From Sphingobacterium psychroaquaticum (lineage in GTDB: Bacteria; Bacteroidota; Bacteroidia; Sphingobacteriales; Sphingobacteriaceae): a stretch of DNA of 64,000 nt. The DNA is taken from contig NZ_FXAU01000003.1 in assembly GCF_900177625.1 (NCBI RefSeq), forward strand, positions 248,001-312,000. The letters run 5' to 3'. Below are positions 52,611-60,959 of this stretch, one piece after another. Position 1 is the first letter of the stretch, and every line of letters starts with the position of its first letter. Below the pieces are notes generated by a model. The model was not told the DNA's origin, did no database searches, and was given only the letters and a program-made list of their open reading frames with translations. The translations under genes and the position numbers were made by a program.

Positions 52611-53537
52611 ATGATTGAGAATTTTAGTAGGAAGAAACTATCGTTGTTGCTGATTATGGCCCTTAGTTATACTATTAGCCCTGCCCAGGTCAGTGTCGAA
52701 TTAAAGAGCGAATACATTGGAAAATCCAGCTATCGGTTTATGGAAAACGAAAAAAGCGAAAAAGTCGGAGACAGCAAGGGGGGCGCACTCATTCATCAAG
52801 GCAGTATCAACATACCTCTATCCTTTAAGCTCAATGAAAAGAAGCGTCCCACCATGTGGGCATTAAGTGTTGCTGGCGCTTATGCTAAACTAGACAACGA
52901 AAACTTTACCGAGCCATTAGTTGTGGATGAAATCGTAAACGCAGGCATCAACCTAAACCACTTAAGACCATTGAACGATCGCTGGTCTATGTTGGCAAGT
53001 ATAGGAGGCGGGATCTATATGCCGAGCACCAAAATTTCGGATATCACCTTAAACAATACCCTAGGTAATGCCGGTATAGTTTTCATCCGGCATCTAAAGC
53101 CCAATCTAGACCTTGGCGGCGGAGTTGCATTTAACAATTCATTTGGTACGCCGATGCTTTTTCCTGCGTTTTACTTAAACTGGAGAACCGAAGGAAAGTA
53201 TAGCGTAAACATAGCGCTGATGAATGGACTCGCTGTATCGGCAGGTTACGACGTTGGCAAAAGCTTGCGCATAAGTGTAATAGGAGAGATGAACGGACAA
53301 GTCGCCCTTTTAGAGCAAGACGGAGAAGGCAAGATGTTTTCACATATGTACATGATCGGTGGCTTACGTCCCGAGATTAAGATTGGTAAAAAGCTCTCGA
53401 TCCCCCTTACAGGAGGGATAAGTGCTTGGCGACCTGCACAAATGAACGATCGTACATTAAAAAGTATATTTAAGGAACAGAATTATTATTTCCAATCAGC
53501 TATCTACGCTTCCGCAGGTTTAAAAATGAAGTTCTAA
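52611..53537 (+). CDS. Outer membrane beta-barrel protein (possibly DUF6268 type)
   Basis: A 308-residue protein with a signal peptide (LSLLLIMALSYTISPAQ, cleavage after about residue 25). Many barrel-type strands follow, such as WSMLASIGGGIYMP, DLGGGVAFNNSFG and SVNIALMNGLAVSAGY, ending with ASAGLKMKF. It resembles Bacteroidetes outer membrane proteins grouped as DUF6268, but I am not certain. Its last four bases overlap the stop of the convergent AraC gene. Confidence 0.72.
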   Translation: MIENFSRKKLSLLLIMALSYTISPAQVSVELKSEYIGKSSYRFMENEKSEKVGDSKGGALIHQGSINIPLSFKLNEKKRPTMWALSVAGAYAKLDNENFTEPLVVDEIVNAGINLNHLRPLNDRWSMLASIGGGIYMPSTKISDITLNNTLGNAGIVFIRHLKPNLDLGGGVAFNNSFGTPMLFPAFYLNWRTEGKYSVNIALMNGLAVSAGYDVGKSLRISVIGEMNGQVALLEQDGEGKMFSHMYMIGGLRPEIKIGKKLSIPLTGGISAWRPAQMNDRTLKSIFKEQNYYFQSAIYASAGLKMKF

Positions 53538-54331
53538 GAAAGGTTCTTCTTTAGCCTCGGTTTTGTTTTCATGATTGCAAAGTATGATGCCGTAAATGCG
53601 GATAAGCTTTTGTATCCGACCTTAAAAGCGATCTCACTCAGTGTATATTGATTGGTATCGAGGTAGGCTATACTTTTAAGAATGCGTATCAGCTGCATGT
53701 ATTTTTGAATGGTGATACCCGTTTCTTGTTTAAAGGTTCGCTGCAAGTTACGTACAGACATTTTAGCAACGTCAGCTAGATTCTCCATATCGAGATGATA
53801 CGGATAATTTATATTAATTGTATTACATACCGGGATCAGACGACTATCGGTCGGAATAGGAATCTGTAACGCGTTATTTTCATTACAAAAAGAAGGTAAA
53901 CTGGTTAGCATCGCCTGCAAAAAAATATCCTTCTCTTCTTCGTCGTGCAATCTTTTGTTCCACTTTGAGGCATACAAGAGCATTTCTTTCAGGACTTTCG
54001 GTGCCGGAAATAGATGAACCTGCTTAAAAAAGTCATGATCCGGTACCGATTGAAAAAGAATAAGCATCAGATTTACCGTCTTCGCCTCCGTACTGGTTCG
54101 GTGTGGTTCACCCGAGGGAATCCAGATAACGTGATTTTGTGGTGCCAGATAGATTTTTTTACCGATATGGAAATATTGATACCCTTCTTCCACATACGTT
54201 AATTGATAACGTCGGTGAACATGCTCATTAGCCTCATGCTGCCAGTCTTCTTCATACCAAACGTAGGCATCAGCCGATAGGCCGTCCACATAACATCCTT
54301 CCCTTACCTCTGTTAATCCACATCTATTCAT
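53534..54331 (-). CDS. AraC family transcriptional regulator
   Basis: A 265-residue regulator with an N-terminal cupin domain (HEANEHVHRRYQLTYVEEGY, then VIWIPSGEPHRT) and a C-terminal AraC DNA-binding domain (DMENLADVAKMSVRNLQRTF and LSEIAFKVGYKSLSAFTASY). It is divergent from the flavodoxin-RidA gene across 80 bases and is the obvious candidate to regulate it and the MFS gene behind it. Confidence 0.9.
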   Translation of the reverse strand: MNRCGLTEVREGCYVDGLSADAYVWYEEDWQHEANEHVHRRYQLTYVEEGYQYFHIGKKIYLAPQNHVIWIPSGEPHRTSTEAKTVNLMLILFQSVPDHDFFKQVHLFPAPKVLKEMLLYASKWNKRLHDEEEKDIFLQAMLTSLPSFCNENNALQIPIPTDSRLIPVCNTININYPYHLDMENLADVAKMSVRNLQRTFKQETGITIQKYMQLIRILKSIAYLDTNQYTLSEIAFKVGYKSLSAFTASYFAIMKTKPRLKKNLS

Positions 54332-54411
54332 GGCGTTTTAAATGTTGTTTTTGGCAAAGTTAATAAAAACGACAGTATTAATTTTGTAATCAGATTTAAA
54401 ACACAATATAG

Positions 54412-55554
54412 ATGAAACAAATGTTTATGCTCTTAGTGAGTTTACACTTAGCACTTATGACTATGGCACAAGAAAATAAACCGACCGTTTTGGTTCTTAT
54501 TCACTCCGATAATGGAGGCACTTATGAATTGGCAAAGGAAGTTGCTAAAGGGATTGAGGCAGAACAAGGGGCGGTAGCGATAATTAAGCAAGTGAAAGCA
54601 TCGGATAATCCGAAACTACGTAGTATACCCCTTGTTACGGTGGATGAATTGGATACTTATGACGGTATTGCTTTTGGTTCACCGGTATATTTTGGAAATA
54701 TCAGTACGGCTATGAGTGATTTTCTTTCTAAAACGGTGGATCTATGGACAAATCATCGGTTAGAGGGAATGCCAGCTATGGTCTTTATGTCCGCGGGTAG
54801 CGGTGCAGGCAACGAGCTGGCTGTGCAAGCCTTCTGGAATACGCTTGCGGTACATGGAATGATTTTAGTTTCCAATGGTATTCGGGGGGCAGAACAGATT
54901 GATCGCGATATCCCGCAAGGAAATACGGTTTTGGGAACAACGAGTTTAGCCTCTCATAAAGGCGTTGAAAGACCAAGTCCAAGCGAGCGTTTAGTGGCGG
55001 AGATGCAAGGTCGTAATTTTTCGAAGGTTGCGGCGGCGATGAAAGGCGTACGTACGGTAACAACAAAGAAGACATCTGAAGGAAATCAACAGCAGATGGA
55101 TATCAACGCCATATTGCAGAAAAAAAATATTGTACTACCAGAACTACCAAAGGCTGTCGGAAATTATGAGCTTTTTTCGCGATCAGGGAACTTAATTTTT
55201 ATCAATCAGGTTGCGTTGAAGGATGGCAAGATTTTCAATGCAGGTAAGCTGGGTATTGATGTGAGTGAGGAACAAGTTAAGGAAGCGACGCGGGTAACGA
55301 TGCTGAATGTACTGGCCATATTAAGGGACGCATTAGGAGGAGATCTAAATCGAGTTGAAAAATGTGTACAGCTAATTGGCGCTTTCAATACATTAGAAAC
55401 GTATACACAGCATGCTGCGCTGATGAATGCTGCTTCCGACCTTACGGTTGATATTTTTGGAGAAAATGGGAAACATACACGTAACACATCGGGGGCTGCA
55501 TCTTTACCATTAGGTTCTTCTGTTTCCATACAAGCTATTTTCGAGGTTCAATAA
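54412..55554 (+). CDS. Exported fusion of a flavodoxin-like (WrbA-type) and a RidA-type domain
   Basis: A 380-residue protein with a signal-like N-terminus (MKQMFMLLVSLHLALMTMAQ). Residues 25-215 are a flavodoxin/NAD(P)H:quinone oxidoreductase-like domain: the FMN phosphate loop is HSDNGGTYELAKEV, and FGSPVYFGNISTAMSDFL is typical of WrbA. Residues 235-380 are a RidA/YjgF domain of the LPxA-GNY subfamily, with RNTSGAASLPLGSSVSIQAI holding the Arg region that binds carboxylates in RidA. A single chain with both folds and an export signal is unusual. The MFS gene starts eight bases later. Confidence 0.83.
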   Translation: MKQMFMLLVSLHLALMTMAQENKPTVLVLIHSDNGGTYELAKEVAKGIEAEQGAVAIIKQVKASDNPKLRSIPLVTVDELDTYDGIAFGSPVYFGNISTAMSDFLSKTVDLWTNHRLEGMPAMVFMSAGSGAGNELAVQAFWNTLAVHGMILVSNGIRGAEQIDRDIPQGNTVLGTTSLASHKGVERPSPSERLVAEMQGRNFSKVAAAMKGVRTVTTKKTSEGNQQQMDINAILQKKNIVLPELPKAVGNYELFSRSGNLIFINQVALKDGKIFNAGKLGIDVSEEQVKEATRVTMLNVLAILRDALGGDLNRVEKCVQLIGAFNTLETYTQHAALMNAASDLTVDIFGENGKHTRNTSGAASLPLGSSVSIQAIFEVQ

Positions 55555-55562
55555 ACTTTGCT

Positions 55563-56747
55563 ATGATACATAAAAAATCAGGGATATCTGTTTTGGGTAT
55601 CCTGGTCATTATTATGGTTGCGGGCAATCTGCGTGCACCAATAACCGCGGTAGGACCTATTTTAAGCGAAATAAAAACGGTATTGAGTTTGAATACCTCG
55701 GAGGCAAGTCTCTTGACATCCATACCACTTGCTGTGTTCGCTTTTTGTTCTATCATGATCAGCCGCATTGCTGGAAAAGGAAATATAAGACATAGTTTAA
55801 TCTACACCTGTGTCGCACTTGTTTTAGGATTAGCTATGCGGGTATATGGAAATGTAACGATGTTATATATCGGCTCTATTGTTATGGGGTTAGGGATATG
55901 CATCGGTAATGTGACCACGCCTGCTTATATCAAACAGGCCTTTCCGAATCATATCGGTCTGATGACCGGAATATTTTCTGTTTCGATGAATTTGATTGCC
56001 GCAATGGCCTCGGGTTTAAGCTTGTCCATCGGACAATGGACCGGGCTAGGTTGGAAAGGATCACTTGGGGTATGGACTTTCTGGTCTGTTTTAGCACTCT
56101 TAGTCGTGCTGCTTGATTCTTTTATGGCCTCACCGGTACAGCGAGCGACACGCACGAAGCGGGTTGATTCCATCCGTATTTTTAGATCGAACCAGGCATG
56201 GAATATTAGCTTTTTTATGGGGGGGCAATCGCTGGTATACTATTGTTTGGTTGCACTTTTACCGGTTGTTTTGGTGGACTATGGCATGCCGAAAGAGGAG
56301 ACGGGGATGGTCTTGTTTACCATCCAAATGGCCATGCTCCCTGTTATGTTTATTGCGCCTGTTATTGCCTCAAAAATGAAAGATCAAAAGGTGCTTATTT
56401 ATGCCGTAGGTATCTTGATGTTCTCCGGAGTAGGTATGCTTATTCTATGTAAGCGTACATTTATTTATATTACCGCTATTCTGATGGGAGGTGCCAGCGG
56501 ATTGGCATTTAGTCTTGCCATTCTTTTTTTCTCCTTGAAAAGTAAGACGATGGAGGGAACCATTAAAATATCCGGGATGGCACAGTCGGTCGGGTACTTG
56601 ATCGCCGCAATTGGACCGCCTATATTTGGCTTGCTGTATGAACGAGATCCTTCGTGGCAAAGCTCTTTTTATTTCCTATTGGTAACCATCACCCTAATGG
56701 TTTATTTTGGTGCAAAAGCAGCCAGGCAACGTTTTATTGAAGATTAA
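55563..56747 (+). CDS. MFS transporter, CynX/NimT-like
   Basis: A 394-residue major facilitator with about 12 helices. The N-terminal NLRAPITAVGPILSEIK and the pattern SLLTSIPLAVFAF match the CynX/NimT branch (cyanate or nitroimidazole-type transporters). Helix-rich halves are separated by a basic loop (RATRTKRVDS). The substrate is unknown. It lies eight bases after the flavodoxin-RidA gene and ends with a strong terminator, so the two form an operon. Confidence 0.87.
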   Translation: MIHKKSGISVLGILVIIMVAGNLRAPITAVGPILSEIKTVLSLNTSEASLLTSIPLAVFAFCSIMISRIAGKGNIRHSLIYTCVALVLGLAMRVYGNVTMLYIGSIVMGLGICIGNVTTPAYIKQAFPNHIGLMTGIFSVSMNLIAAMASGLSLSIGQWTGLGWKGSLGVWTFWSVLALLVVLLDSFMASPVQRATRTKRVDSIRIFRSNQAWNISFFMGGQSLVYYCLVALLPVVLVDYGMPKEETGMVLFTIQMAMLPVMFIAPVIASKMKDQKVLIYAVGILMFSGVGMLILCKRTFIYITAILMGGASGLAFSLAILFFSLKSKTMEGTIKISGMAQSVGYLIAAIGPPIFGLLYERDPSWQSSFYFLLVTITLMVYFGAKAARQRFIED

Positions 56748-56754
56748 TCACATA

Positions 56755-56788
56755 AAAAAGGTGGATAGCTGCTGCTACCCACCTTTTT
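56755..56788. terminator. Bidirectional terminator between the MFS and metalloprotease genes
   Basis: AAAAAGGTGG (56755-56764) pairs with CCACCTTTTT (56779-56788), and an inner TAGC/GCTA pair extends it. Poly-A and poly-T flanks allow termination in both directions. Confidence 0.9.
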
Positions 56789-56791
56789 ATT

Positions 56792-59281
56792 TTATTTGTT
56801 TATCTTTTTAATCTGTGTGATTCGATTTAAAAGATCATTGTAGTGTTCTTGTTCAAAATTGCTTGCACGTTTGGCTGCCTTTGCGATTCTTTTTTCAACT
56901 TGGTTTAGCGCACTATGCATAATAATACGCATGTCGGAAAGATTCGGGTTATATGGCGTTAATCCACTAGCCGCATAGATGGTTTCCTGTACAGGTTTAT
57001 CTAACTTTAAGAGGACGCCTAAACGATCTACGTACGCCCGTTGTAAGCCTCTGCTGAATACATCATTGACCGGGCTATTAAATATCTGCGCTTCGAGATC
57101 GTTCAGAAGATCTGTTACTTTATACGCCTTGTTGCCGTTTTTAAACTCATCATCCAACATGCGGGCAAAGCCATATGTTTCTAAAAGTGATGTTAAAACT
57201 TGATTTTGCATTTCAACCACTTTGTTGACCATAATACCATAGTCTACACGTGACATCAGGGTACTATCCAATAACCAGGTCGGTGTCTGGAAAACCTGAC
57301 GATTGATAAAGGCAACGGCCGCTTGTTGCTTATCTTTGGGAACGTAATTGAAAACGGCACCTTTCTCGCCCATAGTTTTTACATCCTCTGTCATCGCTCC
57401 AATATTTGCGACAACATGATTTACATAGCGACGATATTGGCGCATTACCTCAAGGTATAACTCTTTCGTACTGCTTAGATTATCGTCCTTATCGAAAGTC
57501 CATTTCTCCAGGTTAGGGAGAATATATTTCAGGTTAGCTATCCCATAGTCACTCGCTTTCACGGCATCATTCCCTAAATCTTCACTTTGTGCGCGCGGAT
57601 CCATAGAACCTTGCTTACCGTAATAGTACACCGGATTTTTGATTTTCTCTTGAATGTGTCTTTCCCACCACGAGGCATCTTGTTCTGGGCTTAGGTGCGG
57701 CATGTAACGGTACCCAAAATCAATAGCGTAACGGTCATACTCCCCAATTTTAGGGTAGATATTCTTAATTCCATCGCCCGGTTGTGCTACGTAGTTAAAA
57801 CGAGCATAGTCCATAATGGACGGTGCTGTACCATATTTCTCCGTGAATGCCGGTGAACGCAACGAATCCACATCATACGCACTGCTTGATCCAAAATTAT
57901 GTAATAAACCTAATGTGTGACCAACCTCATGTGACGATACAAAACGAATCAATTGGCCCATCTGCTCATCGCTTAATTTTGCACCTCGGGCACCCTCATG
58001 GATAGCTGCTGTTTGTACAAAAAACCAATTACGTAGGAGAGACATCACATTGTGGTACCAACCGATATGGCTTTCAATAATTTCGCCTGACCGAGGATCT
58101 GAAATTCGCGGACCATACGCATTCTCTGTTTCAGATGCGAAGTAGCGGATCACAGAATAGCGTGCATCTTCGGTACTAAATTCAGGGTCTTCTTGTGGGG
58201 AAGGAGCTTCTTTACCGACGATAGCATTTTTAAAGCCAGCAGCCTCGAAAGCCGTATTCCAGTCGTTCACACCCTCAATTAAGTAGGGAACCCATTTTTT
58301 TGGTGTGGCCGGATCAATGTAATAAACAATTTGCTTTTTCGGAGTTACCAGTTCGCCGCGTGCATAGGCTTCCGCATCGGAAGGCTCAAGTCTCCACCGT
58401 TGAATAAATGCTTTTGCCGTAACTTTTTGATCGTTGGCTCCGAAATCCATTTTACGATTTGCAAAATAACCGATACGCTGGTTGTCGTAACGAGGTTGCA
58501 TTGCTGTTTTTGGCAATAAGACCATCGATGTATTTAAGCCAAAGGTCATCGCCCCAACAGTTTTATCTGCCGGCAGGTCTGGTGATTTGAAAGTTTTTAC
58601 CGTTCTTACCTCTATATTCGTTGGAAACGCTTTGATGGTATCGATATAAGAACGGGCGGCATCAATGCCAGCTAACTTATAGGTTTTCTTTAGATTCTCA
58701 GGCATTTGCATCCCTGGAATCTCGCCGTTATAAAAGTCGGTTACATCAATGAGGTAATTTTTTCCACCTTCATTAAAAGCTTTGATTTCAAATGCTGCTA
58801 GAATTGGCATCGCATTAGAGTTGGCAAGAGCTTGGTGAATATCACTGTTGCCAGAAGCCATGTACGCATAACTTGGTACACGTAGAAAGATGGTGTTCTG
58901 GTGTCGCTGCCATTGCCAAAGCTGATCGTTAATCATTTCTCCGCCATACTGTGATCTGTATTCTTTAAGACCAACAGGGGTTTGGGTAAAACGGGTAACG
59001 ACCAACATATCACGGTGAAGTAAACTGTCCGGAATTTCCATGTAATATTTGTCGGCTACATGGTAGGTGTTAAAAAGACCTTTTGACTTGATCGCGGTAT
59101 TGTCGATCAGGTCTTCAAACTTTTTAATCTTTTCCTTTTTTGTCTTTTCCGTATCCTTTTTAGTTTCCTCTGTTTTTTCGGATACTTTTACCAGTCCGGA
59201 CCATTTGCCTTGCGCATGGCTTGCTCCCATGGAGAGAGCAAGCGCAGCAAGGGTGAACGTAATTTTATTTAAATGTTTCAT
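56792..59281 (-). CDS. Secreted zinc metalloprotease (metzincin-like, DUF5117/DUF5118 type)
   Basis: An 829-residue protein with a signal peptide (cleavage near SHAQ, residue 24) and a charged linker rich in Lys/Glu/Thr (31-56). The zinc site HEVGHTLGLLH (451-461) is a full HExxHxxGxxH motif, and SIMDYARFNY about 40 residues later serves as a Met-turn. N- and C-terminal parts match the Bacteroidetes zinc-dependent metalloprotease architecture. It lies 24 bases downstream of susD on the same strand, so it probably digests the substrate whose fragments SusCD import. Confidence 0.9.
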   Translation of the reverse strand: MKHLNKITFTLAALALSMGASHAQGKWSGLVKVSEKTEETKKDTEKTKKEKIKKFEDLIDNTAIKSKGLFNTYHVADKYYMEIPDSLLHRDMLVVTRFTQTPVGLKEYRSQYGGEMINDQLWQWQRHQNTIFLRVPSYAYMASGNSDIHQALANSNAMPILAAFEIKAFNEGGKNYLIDVTDFYNGEIPGMQMPENLKKTYKLAGIDAARSYIDTIKAFPTNIEVRTVKTFKSPDLPADKTVGAMTFGLNTSMVLLPKTAMQPRYDNQRIGYFANRKMDFGANDQKVTAKAFIQRWRLEPSDAEAYARGELVTPKKQIVYYIDPATPKKWVPYLIEGVNDWNTAFEAAGFKNAIVGKEAPSPQEDPEFSTEDARYSVIRYFASETENAYGPRISDPRSGEIIESHIGWYHNVMSLLRNWFFVQTAAIHEGARGAKLSDEQMGQLIRFVSSHEVGHTLGLLHNFGSSSAYDVDSLRSPAFTEKYGTAPSIMDYARFNYVAQPGDGIKNIYPKIGEYDRYAIDFGYRYMPHLSPEQDASWWERHIQEKIKNPVYYYGKQGSMDPRAQSEDLGNDAVKASDYGIANLKYILPNLEKWTFDKDDNLSSTKELYLEVMRQYRRYVNHVVANIGAMTEDVKTMGEKGAVFNYVPKDKQQAAVAFINRQVFQTPTWLLDSTLMSRVDYGIMVNKVVEMQNQVLTSLLETYGFARMLDDEFKNGNKAYKVTDLLNDLEAQIFNSPVNDVFSRGLQRAYVDRLGVLLKLDKPVQETIYAASGLTPYNPNLSDMRIIMHSALNQVEKRIAKAAKRASNFEQEHYNDLLNRITQIKKINK

Positions 59282-59305
59282 TTTTAATTTTAGGACGAAT
59301 AATAA

Positions 59306-60940
59306 TTACCAACCCGGATTTTGTGGGTTTAGATTCGTGTTGACGCCAAGTTCAACTAATGGGATAGGCATCCAGTAGTTTTTAGTGGTAAAGACACGTG
59401 TGCCGGCTGATTTTGGTGCGTATTTAAAGCTACCATCGTTATTTTTGGTGATGGTAACGCCTGATACCGATTTGTTAAGCATCGTTTCTGCGGCTTTCCA
59501 ACGACGTAGATCCTGATACCTGATATTGTCTTCAAAGGCAAGTTCAATACGGCGTTCGTTACGAATTTTGACGCGCATTTGTTCCTGATTAAGATCTTTT
59601 GCAAGCTCCGGCATATTGACACGTTTGCGGATAGCATTTACAGCCTCGTAAACAGCTTGTGTAGGACCTGTTGCTTCGTTTTGTGCCTCTGCGAAATTTA
59701 ACAGAACCTCGGCATAACGCATAATGACCCAATTGGTACTACTACCTGCCGACGCATCTTTGTTATAATCGAATTTTTCATCAATAAATTTACGGATGTA
59801 GTAACCGGTAGGTGTAGGGTTTGTACGAGGCATATCAAGGCCACCCGTAAATGTTTCAATTTTACGATCTTTAAACAAGCTTTCATTGTGTAATATCGCT
59901 TTATCAAAACGAGGATCACGACCGATGTAAGGTTTTGCTTTATCGTAGCCTGAACCTTGTTCCGTAATAGCTTTTCCATTGGCCATCTCGTAGGCGTCTA
60001 CTAGATCTTGGGTCGGGCAGTTGATTCCTTTTCCACCAAATCCAGTCGAGCTATTGTTTTTATCAAAAGCGTGTTGTCTTTCTCCTTTCAAGCCATTATA
60101 TCTGGACTCGAGTATAACTTCAGGACGTGTCATGATGTTTTTAGTCAAAAAGACATTGGTGTATTCTTTTTGAAGATCATAAGCTTGCCCACTTATTACA
60201 CGCGATGCTGCATCTGCAGCCTTCTGCCAGCGCTGTTGGCTATTGTCCTCATTATTCAGTGGACTGGCATCCCAGATTAATACCCGTGTTAAGAAAGCTA
60301 AGGCAGCATCTTTGGTGATGCGTCCCCATTCTTCCTTACTGTATGTACTAGGAAGCTCCGTTGCTGCTTTTTCGAGTTCAGCTGCGATAAAAGCCATGCC
60401 GTCTTCATGACTTACCTTCAACGGCTTGTCTTCAGCCTCTTCTATGGGCTGCAAACGCGTAATAAGCGGTACGTCTTTAAAGTTAGAGAATAACTGAAAG
60501 TAGATAAAGGCACGGAAGAACCTAGCCTGTCCCAATAACGTTTTGCGATCGGTATCGTTCAATACGTTGGTTTGCTCTACACGTCCAATAAAGTAATTTA
60601 CCTTACGTATCTGTGCGTACGCGTCTTTCCAAAGGTTACGCTCTGGGAAGGTCGTGTTAAAGAAATCACCACTGAGGTAACCAATCAACTTACGTTCTTC
60701 TGAACCGATCAATTGGAGGTCATCAGTGATGGCTCCGGGCAGGTATGTATTGGTAAACCCTGTGTTTAAGAATGTGTAAAATTCATTGATGGATAATTTG
60801 ATTAAGGCAGGGTCTTGCCATACGGTTTCTTCAGAAACCAAATTTAACGGTTTACGGTCGAGAAAATCTTTTTGACAAGAGGTCATGGTGGTGAGGCCTG
60901 CCAAGAAGAGTATTCGAGCTATATTGTTTATTCTTTTCAT
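59306..60940 (-). CDS. SusD/RagB family outer membrane lipoprotein
   Basis: A 544-residue surface lipoprotein. The signal peptide ends MTSC (Cys21 or so) and is followed by QKDFLDRKPLNLVSEETVW, the typical mature N-terminus. TPR-like helices (ARFFRAFIYFQLF is characteristic) and the C-terminal NERRIELAFEDNIRYQDLRRW motif follow. It caps the SusC pore and captures substrate. The start at 60940 gives the lipoprotein signal; the frame is open upstream into susC. It is 19 bases after susC. Confidence 0.94.
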   Translation of the reverse strand: MKRINNIARILFLAGLTTMTSCQKDFLDRKPLNLVSEETVWQDPALIKLSINEFYTFLNTGFTNTYLPGAITDDLQLIGSEERKLIGYLSGDFFNTTFPERNLWKDAYAQIRKVNYFIGRVEQTNVLNDTDRKTLLGQARFFRAFIYFQLFSNFKDVPLITRLQPIEEAEDKPLKVSHEDGMAFIAAELEKAATELPSTYSKEEWGRITKDAALAFLTRVLIWDASPLNNEDNSQQRWQKAADAASRVISGQAYDLQKEYTNVFLTKNIMTRPEVILESRYNGLKGERQHAFDKNNSSTGFGGKGINCPTQDLVDAYEMANGKAITEQGSGYDKAKPYIGRDPRFDKAILHNESLFKDRKIETFTGGLDMPRTNPTPTGYYIRKFIDEKFDYNKDASAGSSTNWVIMRYAEVLLNFAEAQNEATGPTQAVYEAVNAIRKRVNMPELAKDLNQEQMRVKIRNERRIELAFEDNIRYQDLRRWKAAETMLNKSVSGVTITKNNDGSFKYAPKSAGTRVFTTKNYWMPIPLVELGVNTNLNPQNPGW

Positions 60941-60959
60941 TAGACAAATGCAATTAATA

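Noticed and set aside
59356..59979. Two 93-codon frames opposite-phase within susD
   Set aside because: They overlap the strongly supported susD in another frame of the same strand and match nothing.
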